Source of the DNA: an uncultured Bacteroidales bacterium
GTDB taxonomy: Bacteria > Bacteroidota > Bacteroidia > Bacteroidales > UBA932
Reading direction: 5' to 3'
DNA: 45,335 nt
Assembly (NCBI GenBank): GCA_947167855.1
Contig: CAMVJR010000006.1
Coordinates: forward strand, 1 to 45,335
A program made the position numbers and the translations under genes. This document shows positions 25,038 to 33,287 of the stretch, one piece after another (position 1 is the stretch's first letter; every line of letters begins with the position of its first letter). Below the pieces are notes generated by a model. That model had not been told where the DNA came from, did no database searches, and was given only the letters and a program-made list of their open reading frames with translations.

Positions 25038-27825
25038 GGACCATGAGGAGATTACGATAACTGACGGTGGCACGCTGGTCGTACAGGGTGTTCCAGGTGC
25101 CGGATAGCTGAATGGCGAGGTTATGGGTAAGGGCCCACTGGGCCGTACACGCCACAAAGGAGTTCAAATGGTTGAAGACCGAAGAGGTCTGGTAGTAATT
25201 GAGGAACAGGATTTCCGGGGCCGTACCGGCACCTACCTGCGCCTCCACGTAGGAACGGCCTCCGTCAAACGGGAAGAACCGGTAGCGGAGCATTCCATTG
25301 AAGAAAACGACGTTGTAGATGGTACCGCACGTAAACTTGGCCCCGGCATACATGTTTTCCCACGTATGCGTGGCGCCAATATTGCCGGCGTACATCTGTG
25401 CCTTATCCTGCAGATAACGGAACTGGAAGCCCAGATCCATGTCCCAGTCGTGGTGGAAATGGATGGTGCCCGTAAAGTCTCCGTTGGCAATGGGGAAGAA
25501 AGCCGTGCCAAAGGAGCCGCCCAGCTGCGCGCTGAAGCGCTGGCCAAAGTGGTGTGTCCAAGAGGTCTGGAACTGCAGACCACGGCCGCCGGCCGACAGG
25601 TACATCTGCTTCTCCTCGTCAAACTCGGGGTCGCGGCTGGTATAGTTGATGCGGCTCTGGAATTCGTCATGCCTCCAGTTGTGGCTGTAACCCACCGTGG
25701 CGATGCCCATCACGTTGTATTTGTCCGTAAAGCGGAGGATGTCCACACCGGCATCCACGGTATTGTGAAGCGTCTTGGCCCGCAGGGCATTCATCCGGGA
25801 CTTGTACTCCTTCTCCTCCAGCAGCGAAGGCTGGTAGTTCCTCTGATACACATAGGCCGAATCCCAATCCTTGCGCTTTTCGTACACCAGGCCGCGGGAA
25901 TACCGCACCGCAGGGTCGTTGGGACGAACCTTCAGGGCTGTTTCCAGGACCCTTTCGGCCCGGTCTATTTCCTTGGATTTGAGGAGCTTGGTGGCAAAGG
26001 AGTCAGAGATGCCGGCGAAGGCCTTCTGAAGGTCGTCATCGGCCGGGAATTCCAGCAGATAGGGCGACAGGATGGCCAGGGCCTCCTCTTCCCTGCCCTG
26101 CTCTGCGTAAATGGACGCAGCCTTGATGGGGAAGGTCAGGTCTCCGGGATAGGCTTCCATACCGCGGAGGGCGTACGGGAGCGGCGACTCGGAGGTACGC
26201 AGGGAATACCGCAAGCCCCAGTAGTCGTTGGGATCCATCAGGAGGATGGTTTCGCAGATCTCACTGAGTCCCGTCAGGGCACCGGCCTGGAGGCGGTCCC
26301 TCAGATAGGTGTAAGCCGTTTCCTTGTAGGCGCCGGACAACAGTCGGGTAGACAGGGAGTCGGTGGCGTCCGTGTAGGACGAATACAGGGCCTGGAGGGC
26401 GGCATCGGTCTGCCCCTGCTTCACCAGCAGGGCCGCGTAATCCATGGTTACCTGGGCCTCGGGATCGGTCTTGAGACGTTCCCGGAGCATGGCCACGGCC
26501 TTGTCGGGCTGGTTGGTTTCGCGATAGCAGATGGCCAGACGGCGCACCGCCAGCACCCGGAGGTCCGGATCCACGGAGGACTTGCGCACAAACTCCAGCA
26601 GCGGGATGGCCTGTCCATAGGCTTCCTCGTTGATGTAATCCGCGGCGTCGCTGAGGCGCTGCCGGCTGATGGCCAGGTTGAGATCGTAGTCGTCAGGGTA
26701 CAGCTGGAAGCCCAGATTGAGGCTTCTGGAGGCCGATTCGTGGCGTCCCATCCGGGTATAGACATCGTACTCCATCATGTACCAGCGGGGGCTGTCGCCC
26801 TGCTTCTGGCGCATCTCTGAGATGTAGTGGATGGCGTCTTCGTAGTATCCGCGCTTGATGGACTGGTTCAGGAGGAACTGGAGGGATTCCAGGCTCTTTT
26901 CGGCATCATAAGTGCGGGTGTAGAGCTGGTAAACGTCGGATTCATATTCTACCCGGGCGCTTTCGGCCAGCAGCTGCTGATAAAGGTCTTCCAGGGCCGT
27001 GGAGCGGTGCAGGGCCAGCTGGGTGCGGGCCAAGGTGAGGGCGGCAGCGCTCCGGCCCGTCTCCATGAGGATGTCCGTGGCTTTCTTGACCAGGGGCACG
27101 TTGCCCGGATTGGCATTGATGGCGGCCGTCAGGTTCTCCAGGGCGTCGTTCATCTTGCCCTTCCGGATGAGGAGGTTGGCATAGGCCAGCTGGTAGTCCA
27201 CGTCGTTGGGGGTCATGACCACAATCTCCCGCAGGGCATCTTCGGCAGTAGTGGCATCTCCGCTCAGACGGGCCTGCTGGTAAGTGGCCTCCAGCACGTC
27301 AAAGTAGTCGCTGCTGATGGACGCGTCGTTGGGGTAGATCTGCGACAGACGGCGCAGGAGCTGGTTGGCCTCCTCAAAGTTGCCCATCTTCCTGTACAGG
27401 TCCACTTTCCTTAGCCACAGACCCTTCCAGTAAGGGTTCACCTCCAATAGCTCATTCACATAACAGATGGCGCTGGAGTAGTTGCCGGTCATTTCTTCCA
27501 GGTTTACCAGCAACGTCTTGGCGTCCATGTAGTGGTAGTTGATCTGGCAGGCCTTCACCAGGTGGTATCGGGCCTTGTCGTAGTCCTTTCCGTTCCACCA
27601 GTAGCGACCGGCCAGGTAGTGCAGACCGGCTTCTTCGGGGTAATACTCCATGGCCTGGTCCAGGAGTTCCTTACCCTTGGCCCAGCGGTGCTGGGAGAAG
27701 AAGTTGGAGATCTTTTCGGCGTACTCGCCGGGGGTATCACGCTGCGGGATAAGGGCACGGTTCTTCTGTGCCTGCATTACTACAGACACCAGAACAAATG
27801 CTATGACCATCATCCATTTACGCAT
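25012..27825 (-). CDS. TPR protein with C-terminal YaiO-type outer membrane beta-barrel
   Basis: 937 residues from the ATG at 27825, which begins a clean signal peptide (WMMVIAFVLVSVVMQA-QKN); the longer in-frame start at 27903 lies inside the upstream gene. Residues of about 25-650 are tetratricopeptide-like helical repeats (for example AKGKELLDQAMEYYPEEAGLHYLAGRYW opens repeat one, quoted landmarks LLEVNPYWKG, ANLLIRKGKMNDALENLTAAINANPGN). From about 670 there is an antiparallel beta-barrel with YaiO-like strands (ATVGYSHNWRHDEF, FSAQLGGSFGTAFF, LAIQLSGTWNTLY) ending in Phe. This TPR-plus-barrel layout is that of PgaA/BcsC-type exopolysaccharide exporters. ATG overlaps the glycosyltransferase stop by 8 bases (ATGCGTAA). 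Export role is inferred. Confidence 0.87.
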   Translation of the reverse strand: MRKWMMVIAFVLVSVVMQAQKNRALIPQRDTPGEYAEKISNFFSQHRWAKGKELLDQAMEYYPEEAGLHYLAGRYWWNGKDYDKARYHLVKACQINYHYMDAKTLLVNLEEMTGNYSSAICYVNELLEVNPYWKGLWLRKVDLYRKMGNFEEANQLLRRLSQIYPNDASISSDYFDVLEATYQQARLSGDATTAEDALREIVVMTPNDVDYQLAYANLLIRKGKMNDALENLTAAINANPGNVPLVKKATDILMETGRSAAALTLARTQLALHRSTALEDLYQQLLAESARVEYESDVYQLYTRTYDAEKSLESLQFLLNQSIKRGYYEDAIHYISEMRQKQGDSPRWYMMEYDVYTRMGRHESASRSLNLGFQLYPDDYDLNLAISRQRLSDAADYINEEAYGQAIPLLEFVRKSSVDPDLRVLAVRRLAICYRETNQPDKAVAMLRERLKTDPEAQVTMDYAALLVKQGQTDAALQALYSSYTDATDSLSTRLLSGAYKETAYTYLRDRLQAGALTGLSEICETILLMDPNDYWGLRYSLRTSESPLPYALRGMEAYPGDLTFPIKAASIYAEQGREEEALAILSPYLLEFPADDDLQKAFAGISDSFATKLLKSKEIDRAERVLETALKVRPNDPAVRYSRGLVYEKRKDWDSAYVYQRNYQPSLLEEKEYKSRMNALRAKTLHNTVDAGVDILRFTDKYNVMGIATVGYSHNWRHDEFQSRINYTSRDPEFDEEKQMYLSAGGRGLQFQTSWTHHFGQRFSAQLGGSFGTAFFPIANGDFTGTIHFHHDWDMDLGFQFRYLQDKAQMYAGNIGATHTWENMYAGAKFTCGTIYNVVFFNGMLRYRFFPFDGGRSYVEAQVGAGTAPEILFLNYYQTSSVFNHLNSFVACTAQWALTHNLAIQLSGTWNTLYDQRATVSYRNLLMVHVSLSISF

Positions 27826-29311
27826 CGGTTTTCTTTTCTTCGAGGGCATGCTGGGCCACGGGCGCCGCCGGCTTGGGAGCGGCGGGCTTGGCACTCTGCA
27901 CACCCTTACGGGTCATGTTACCCCATACCATCTGGGTGCCCCAGATGTGCTTCCAGTAACCCTTCAGGCTAAAGAACACATTGAGCGGATGGTACATAAT
28001 CGGTTCCAGCAACGAGGCCAGCACAAACCACAGGTAATCCCTCTTCTTCTTGAAGGAGGTGCCCACCCATACATCGTAGGAGATAATGACCATGGTGAGC
28101 AGTTGCGCAAAGAGGTACACGCCCACATACGCAATCCAGATGGTGCTGTAGTTGATGGCACCCCGGATGAGGAACCAGATAATGGTGAAATATCCCATGA
28201 ACTCCACTACAGGAGCCATCAGTTCAAAGATGAGGATATAGGTGAGCGTCAGAACGCCGTAACGGCGGTAGTTGCGGTTGCCCACCATATCCCGGTGCAC
28301 GCCGAAGAACTGGAACAGGCCACGGCCCCAGCGCGTACGCTGGCGGTTGAGCACCTTGAGGTTGGGCGGACCTTCCGTCCAGCAGCAGGTTTCGGGGATC
28401 TGGACAATGCGGTAGTCTTCACCCGCATCGCACATGTATCGGATCATACGGGCCACCATGTCCATATCCTCGGCAAAGGAGTCACCGTCATAGCCGCCAG
28501 CCTTGATCACGATATCGCGGTCAAACATACCAAAACCGCCGGATACGTTCTGCAGAGCATTGATACGGGCCAGGGCCGTCTTGCCGATGAGGAAGGAACG
28601 GGTGTACTCCAGATCCTGGAAAAGCGGGATCAGGTCGTGGGGCGGACGGGCGTCCACCATCTTTCCTTCTTCCACGATACTGCCGTTACTCATACGCATG
28701 GAAGCACTCACAGCTATCACGCGGCGGGTAGAGGCCATGGTGGGCCAGATAATGCGGTACAGGGCGTACTGGTCCAGCACGCAGTCCACGTCCGTACAGA
28801 CAAAGAACTTGTTGGACACCACGTTTACGCCGGCGTTGGAGGCATCGGCCTTGGTACCACCGTTGACCTTGTCCACAACGGTGAGGCGTTTGAAGGCGGG
28901 ATTGTCGCTCTTGGTCTTGTACAGGCCCTTGAAAGGCTTGGTCTTGATCTTTTCCACATAGGCATAGGGAACCTTGACCAGGTCAAAATTCTCTATGAGC
29001 AGCTGGAGCGTCTTGTCCTTGGAGCCGTCGTTCACAATGACCACCTCAAAGTCCGGATAGTCCAGGCTCAGCAGGGACTTCACGTTGGTGATCACGGTCT
29101 TTTCCTCATTGTAGGCCGGAGCCACAATGGAAATACCGGGCGTATAGGGAGACTTCTTGAGCTCTTCGATGGTGTAGGCGTCGTCGTGGTACGTGTAGTG
29201 CTTCCGGTGTTCCAGGAACGCCAGGATAGCCATGATCACATAGCTACCTATCACGAAGGTGGAATACACCAACACGAAGTAACTGAATACAGTATCGAAC
29301 CACTCAAGCAT
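27818..29311 (-). CDS. Membrane glycosyltransferase family 2, polysaccharide synthase type
   Basis: 497 residues: one N-terminal membrane helix (about 12-33), a cytosolic GT2 domain (about 58-330), then three to four membrane helices (about 350-440) and an Ala/Pro-rich tail (AKPAAPKPAAPVAQ). Catalytic signatures of processive synthases are present: APAYNEE (64-70), NDGS (94-97), DVD (174-176), FAEDMDM with Asp282 as candidate base, and QRTRW (324-328), the Q/RxxRW polymer-binding motif. This layout is seen in PgaC, hyaluronan and cellulose-like synthases, which polymerise and extrude in one step. It overlaps the HEAT-like gene by 8 bases and the exporter gene by 8 bases. The sugar polymerised is unknown. 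Confidence 0.92.
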   Translation of the reverse strand: MLEWFDTVFSYFVLVYSTFVIGSYVIMAILAFLEHRKHYTYHDDAYTIEELKKSPYTPGISIVAPAYNEEKTVITNVKSLLSLDYPDFEVVIVNDGSKDKTLQLLIENFDLVKVPYAYVEKIKTKPFKGLYKTKSDNPAFKRLTVVDKVNGGTKADASNAGVNVVSNKFFVCTDVDCVLDQYALYRIIWPTMASTRRVIAVSASMRMSNGSIVEEGKMVDARPPHDLIPLFQDLEYTRSFLIGKTALARINALQNVSGGFGMFDRDIVIKAGGYDGDSFAEDMDMVARMIRYMCDAGEDYRIVQIPETCCWTEGPPNLKVLNRQRTRWGRGLFQFFGVHRDMVGNRNYRRYGVLTLTYILIFELMAPVVEFMGYFTIIWFLIRGAINYSTIWIAYVGVYLFAQLLTMVIISYDVWVGTSFKKKRDYLWFVLASLLEPIMYHPLNVFFSLKGYWKHIWGTQMVWGNMTRKGVQSAKPAAPKPAAPVAQHALEEKKTDA

Positions 29312-30497
29312 AACGTCTGCTGTCTATGAGGTCACACTCAATATGGGCAAAATACGGCTGAAGCTCCGGACCGGCTTCCTGTTTGAGCTTCTCATATTCT
29401 GCCCGGCCGATGCTGCCGTAGTTGTAAATCACACGGAGCAGCACCATACGGGTCACATAGTCGGTGGTCTGGAGGAAGTCTTCCTTCATGAAACGCACCA
29501 CATCGGGGTTACCGGAGCCAATGGCTCCCAGGGCTTCGGCCAGCACCTGGCGCTCCGTGAAGGAAGCACTCAGGTAGCGGCGGCAAAATTCGCTCTCGGC
29601 CGGGACGTATTCCATCTCTCCCAGGGCACGGATGAGGGCGCAGGAGAAGTCTTCATCGCGGCTGGTCATAAGCATGCTCAGGAGTTCGGCGCAATCTTCC
29701 TTGCGCTTGAAAAGCCGGATCTCGTTCACCGCAAAGATGCGGAGTTCCTCGTTCACGGGAACGCGGTTGCACCAGCGGATGAAGTTGGGCATGGTAAGGC
29801 CGTTCTTCTGCCTGTAAACCAGCACGTTGTGGTACTTCACCACCATCTCTTCCGTAAACACCAGGTTGGGGTCTTCCTCCAGCACTTTGAAGGGATAGGA
29901 CGTGCCGAAACGCGCCGCATGCAGACGCGCATGCATCTGCAGCTTGCGGTTCTTGGTAAAGAGGTAACGGGACGCCACGGCTTCCTTCAGGGTGGCATCC
30001 AGATCGGCCACATCCTTGAAGGCCTGCACTTTCTTGCGGACCTTGCGGGAAAGCACCTGGCTCTCGAAGTACGCAGGCATCTTGAGCGCCTGCAGCAGAC
30101 GCAGCCAGTTCTGGCGGCTCAACGCCGGGCCCAGATCCTTGCGCAGATCCATCAGAATGGGTACAAAGCTCCGGTTCTGCCTTTCCTTCATCTTGAAGTT
30201 CTTGGGCAGTTCCATGATGGCCGATATCTCCGTGGGCTCCAGGGTACGGGTCTGTGAAGCCACGGACCGCATCCGGTTGTAGTAGCGGGCACGGTTGTGG
30301 GAGACAATTCGGTCGAAGCGATAGGCGGCTATGTAACGGAGGATGTTCCCAATCACAATCAGCACCAGCAGGAGCATACAGACGGAGCCGAAGAAGATCC
30401 AACCCCGCACGTTGGCAGGATATTCTGCCAACTTGTAGTACAGGATCAAAAAGTAGTACTTCCAGTACGCGTATCTACTGAGAGTATAGTACTCCAT
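29304..30497 (-). CDS. Membrane-anchored HEAT-repeat-like protein
   Basis: 397 residues. One strong membrane helix (about 32-57: GWIFFGSVCMLLLVLIVIG) follows a short Tyr-rich lead; the rest is predicted soluble, basic and alpha-helical. The C-terminal part has HEAT-like helix pairs (EELRIFAVNEIRLFKRKEDCAELLSML, DFSCALIRALGEMEY, ERQVLAEALGAIGSGNPDVVRFM). It is the first gene of the five-gene operon and overlaps the synthase gene by 8 bases, so it is probably a partner of the synthase at the inner membrane, perhaps in the position of PgaD or of a scaffold. No enzyme motif is seen. Function is inferred from context only. Confidence 0.75.
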   Translation of the reverse strand: MEYYTLSRYAYWKYYFLILYYKLAEYPANVRGWIFFGSVCMLLLVLIVIGNILRYIAAYRFDRIVSHNRARYYNRMRSVASQTRTLEPTEISAIMELPKNFKMKERQNRSFVPILMDLRKDLGPALSRQNWLRLLQALKMPAYFESQVLSRKVRKKVQAFKDVADLDATLKEAVASRYLFTKNRKLQMHARLHAARFGTSYPFKVLEEDPNLVFTEEMVVKYHNVLVYRQKNGLTMPNFIRWCNRVPVNEELRIFAVNEIRLFKRKEDCAELLSMLMTSRDEDFSCALIRALGEMEYVPAESEFCRRYLSASFTERQVLAEALGAIGSGNPDVVRFMKEDFLQTTDYVTRMVLLRVIYNYGSIGRAEYEKLKQEAGPELQPYFAHIECDLIDSRRYA

Positions 30498-30624
30498 CGC
30501 TATTAGTTTTTCCTTTCAGGTGCTTTTGTGTGGTGCAAAAGCAGCGTCTCTTAAAGCCACTGCCCCCTCCCAAGCGTCTTCCAAAAGCGAAAAAACACGT
30601 GGGAGGGAACTGTGTGTCAATATT
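30498..30624. other. Intergenic gap before the exopolysaccharide operon
   Basis: This 127-base gap separates the LruC lipoprotein gene from the HEAT-like gene. It holds an 8-bp perfect inverted repeat, CCCTCCCA (30565-30572) and TGGGAGGG (30600-30607), with a 27-base loop and no T-run directly after it on either strand. A TGCTTTTG on the minus strand near 30533-30540 matches seven of eight TAnnTTTG positions and may be the operon promoter. No gene is seen. Confidence 0.4.
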
Positions 30625-32775
30625 TTACCACTCGCAAACGAGTGCGGTGGTGTTTACATCGGCGTCCTTGTACCAGTCTTTGTGGGACTGACCGTTGGAA
30701 TGAACCCATTCTTCGTAGTGAGGATAGGCCACATTGAAAGGCATCAGCTCCCAGGCGTGACGGGTAAGGGTAGGACACTTGAAGCCCCACACCATGCCGT
30801 TCTTGGCCTTGTAAGTGGTGGTCATGTCCATATCGTCCGAGTGGGCGTTCACAATCTCCTCATACTTGGCCTTATAGCCTTTGCTGAAGTCCTTCACGGC
30901 GCAGTCCAGCGGCTGATAACCTTTCAGGCCCACGGCGCCGTAGTCTCCCTTCACCAGGAAGAAGTTCTGGTTGGTGGTATTCACCACGGTCTCCATCATA
31001 TTGGCCTTGCAGGCTTCACGCTCCTCGGGAGTCATATCGGCACGGGCCTTCATATGATAGATGACGGTGTAGGTGTACAGACCACCGGCCACGTTCACAA
31101 AACCGGGGATGGTGTTGTACAGTTTCATGGACTGGACGTTGGCGAGCGTTCTGTTGGATTCCTTCTGGTAGAGGGCATCCAGGTCTGCACTGTACTGTTC
31201 GGGATCCGGGCTCTGCCAGGCAGCATACTGCCGGCGGGCGGGGTTGAACACGTGGTCTTTGCCCTTGTACTGATAAACCTCATTTCCGGAGGTCTTTCCG
31301 CCGGTGCTCTTCCCGTCTTTGTCATTCAGGGCCTGCAGGCGGCCAATCTCAAAGGCCGGACGAAGCGCAGTGCCGGGGCCCCAGGCATCTCTGCCCTCAC
31401 CCGCCTTGAGACCGTCATAACGGAGGGAGTTTTCTACCAGGGTAGTCTCCGTCCACTCGGGCAGCAAGCCGTGGGCATTCTGCCAGCTATCCAGCGTATA
31501 GTACTCATCCACGTAGTCCACATAGTCCGTATTGAAGTTCTCCAGGACAACACCCACGCGGTTACCATCGTTACCGCCCAGGGCACGTACGTGGAGAACC
31601 ACCTTCACCTGCTCTCTCCAGCCTTCGCTTTCCAGCAGCTCATCGGCCACGGTGAGAGCCTCGATATCATAATCGACCACCACATCGTTGAAGTCGTAGC
31701 GGTAGCCTTCTGCGTTGATGCTGGGCCAGCGGTCGTCGAACATCACCACGCCACTGGAGTGATACATGGTTTTGTCTTCGTCTGTGGTAGTATAGGGGGC
31801 AGGCTCCGGAAGAGTCACAGATGTCACATCGGTGGGGGCATAGTCCACATAAATGGTGCCGTTTTGATCTACGATGACGGTACCGCCGTCACCGGTAGGC
31901 GTCTCAGAAGGCGTTTCGGGATCCACGACAATGGTATTGGGATCCTGCTCGGCCTCCTTGGTGAGGTCACCGGAGGGCTCAAAATAGGGATTCGGCGAGA
32001 AGACGGGGGAACCGTTAGGGCCCCAACCGCCACAGCCGCAGTCGCAACCCCAAGGCATGCATCTCATGCAACCCGTACAATTGCTTCCGCAATAGTGGTT
32101 CTTCATGGCTGTAACCACATGATCCTCCACCTCGTAGAAATACGTTAACACGTAGGCTGCATCTCCTTTCACGTTACCGCCATAAGCAAAGGTATAACGG
32201 AGGGTTTCGTTGTGCTCTTCGTCATAAATGACCACGTCCTTGGGATAAGTAGGAGTGTTCTGCCAGCCGGTAGAGGCGTTGTTCATCATGTAGAAATCCC
32301 AATTGACATGAACATAGCGCGTCTTGCCGAATTCGCTACCATCACTTTCAATCTTATCTACCGGGAAGTTCTCCAGCGTGTAAGGGTCATCTTCCGAATC
32401 TTCCACCGCCTTGGTGCTCTCCTCCATGGTGTAGAACACCTTGGACACCTTGGCAGGGGTCTCAGAATGGAACATGAGCTTCACGGTACCGAAGGGTTCC
32501 ACGTCCTTTCCATCGGTGGGCACGGTTACCTCGGGCGTAACCGGCTGCTCAATGATCCTGGTAGAACCATCCTTGTACTGGTACTTGATGTAGACCATGT
32601 CCGTTGCTGCAGGAACCGAGATCTCTGCATAACTGAAATAGCCCGTAGGGACGGATCCAGAAAAAGGATCGTCCACCGGAATGGGCTCTACATAACGCTC
32701 ATAATCCTTGTTGCAGGACGTCATCGCGACGACTGCGAGAAGAACAGAGCAACTGAATAAAACTACTTTCTTCAT
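30625..32775 (-). CDS. LruC-domain (DUF4842-like) lipoprotein with cysteine cluster
   Basis: 716 residues; lipobox Cys21 (MTSC). The C-terminal half (about 340-710) is an LruC/DUF4842-like domain, recognised by MFDDRWPSINAEGYRYDFNDVVVDYD with the acidic YDFNDVVVDYD core (360-370), which in this family is probably a calcium-binding surface fold. The N-terminal half is beta-rich. Between them lies a cluster of seven cysteines in 20 residues (229, 233, 236, 239, 244, 246, 248) within a Gly/Asn-rich stretch, then a Pro/Thr/Asp-rich linker (VVDPETPSETPTGDGG). The cluster is not part of the LruC fold as I know it; it may bind metal or be disulphide-linked. Starts 18 bases after the bactofilin stop, so likely in the secA transcript. 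Confidence 0.78.
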   Translation of the reverse strand: MKKVVLFSCSVLLAVVAMTSCNKDYERYVEPIPVDDPFSGSVPTGYFSYAEISVPAATDMVYIKYQYKDGSTRIIEQPVTPEVTVPTDGKDVEPFGTVKLMFHSETPAKVSKVFYTMEESTKAVEDSEDDPYTLENFPVDKIESDGSEFGKTRYVHVNWDFYMMNNASTGWQNTPTYPKDVVIYDEEHNETLRYTFAYGGNVKGDAAYVLTYFYEVEDHVVTAMKNHYCGSNCTGCMRCMPWGCDCGCGGWGPNGSPVFSPNPYFEPSGDLTKEAEQDPNTIVVDPETPSETPTGDGGTVIVDQNGTIYVDYAPTDVTSVTLPEPAPYTTTDEDKTMYHSSGVVMFDDRWPSINAEGYRYDFNDVVVDYDIEALTVADELLESEGWREQVKVVLHVRALGGNDGNRVGVVLENFNTDYVDYVDEYYTLDSWQNAHGLLPEWTETTLVENSLRYDGLKAGEGRDAWGPGTALRPAFEIGRLQALNDKDGKSTGGKTSGNEVYQYKGKDHVFNPARRQYAAWQSPDPEQYSADLDALYQKESNRTLANVQSMKLYNTIPGFVNVAGGLYTYTVIYHMKARADMTPEEREACKANMMETVVNTTNQNFFLVKGDYGAVGLKGYQPLDCAVKDFSKGYKAKYEEIVNAHSDDMDMTTTYKAKNGMVWGFKCPTLTRHAWELMPFNVAYPHYEEWVHSNGQSHKDWYKDADVNTTALVCEW

Positions 32776-32793
32776 AACGCTACTATTTAGATT

Positions 32794-33282
32794 TTATTCC
32801 TTGGTTTCTGGTTGGGCAGGGGCCTGCTTCATCTGGGCCTTCAAAGAGGAAGCCGCCTGATTGAATTCATTCTCCCCTATCATCTGGCAGGCGCCGCTGT
32901 AGGAAGCTCCAATCTCCACCTGCAGGCGATGGAAGTTGAGGTCTCCCTTTACCTTGCAGCCGGACTGGAGCGTAAGGGCGTCCTTGACATAGAACTTGCC
33001 ATGCTCCATGGTGCCGCCAAAATCTACGACGGTGCTGTATACTTCTCCGTTTACCACGGCCTTCTCTCCCACCACCACGCGGGATCCGCAGAAGAGCCTG
33101 CCTTCAAAGGTTCCATCAATGCGGATATCGTGGTCCAGGACCAGGTCTCCCTTGAAGCAGGAGCCCATGGCCAGACGGCTGACCTCGTTGATGTCTACCG
33201 TCTTGGGAGCAGAGAAAGACGTGCTCTGGGGTACTTCCGGCTTGGCGCCGGATTTGAAATTGTTATTATCGAAAAGTCCCAT
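32794..33282 (-). CDS. Bactofilin
   Basis: 162 residues from the ATG at 33282 (MGLFDNNNFKSG), 5 bases after the secA stop; the longer in-frame ATG at 33312 would lie inside secA. The central segment (about 35-130) is the bactofilin right-handed beta-helix, with the repeating hydrophobic pattern SCFKGDLVLDHDIRIDG, TFEGRLFCGSRVVVG, AVVNGEVYSTVVDFGG, LTLQSGCKVKGDLNF. Flexible polar tails flank it, the C-terminal one rich in Ala, Gln and Pro. Bactofilins form cytoskeletal filaments without nucleotide and often organise cell-wall or polysaccharide enzymes at the inner membrane. It sits between secA and an LruC lipoprotein, upstream of the exopolysaccharide operon. Confidence 0.92.
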   Translation of the reverse strand: MGLFDNNNFKSGAKPEVPQSTSFSAPKTVDINEVSRLAMGSCFKGDLVLDHDIRIDGTFEGRLFCGSRVVVGEKAVVNGEVYSTVVDFGGTMEHGKFYVKDALTLQSGCKVKGDLNFHRLQVEIGASYSGACQMIGENEFNQAASSLKAQMKQAPAQPETKE

Positions 33283-33287
33283 AACTT

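Noticed and set aside
30565-30607. Inverted repeat CCCTCCCA/TGGGAGGG as a terminator for the LruC gene
   Set aside because: The loop is 27 bases and no T-run follows the stem on either strand, so it does not look like an intrinsic terminator.
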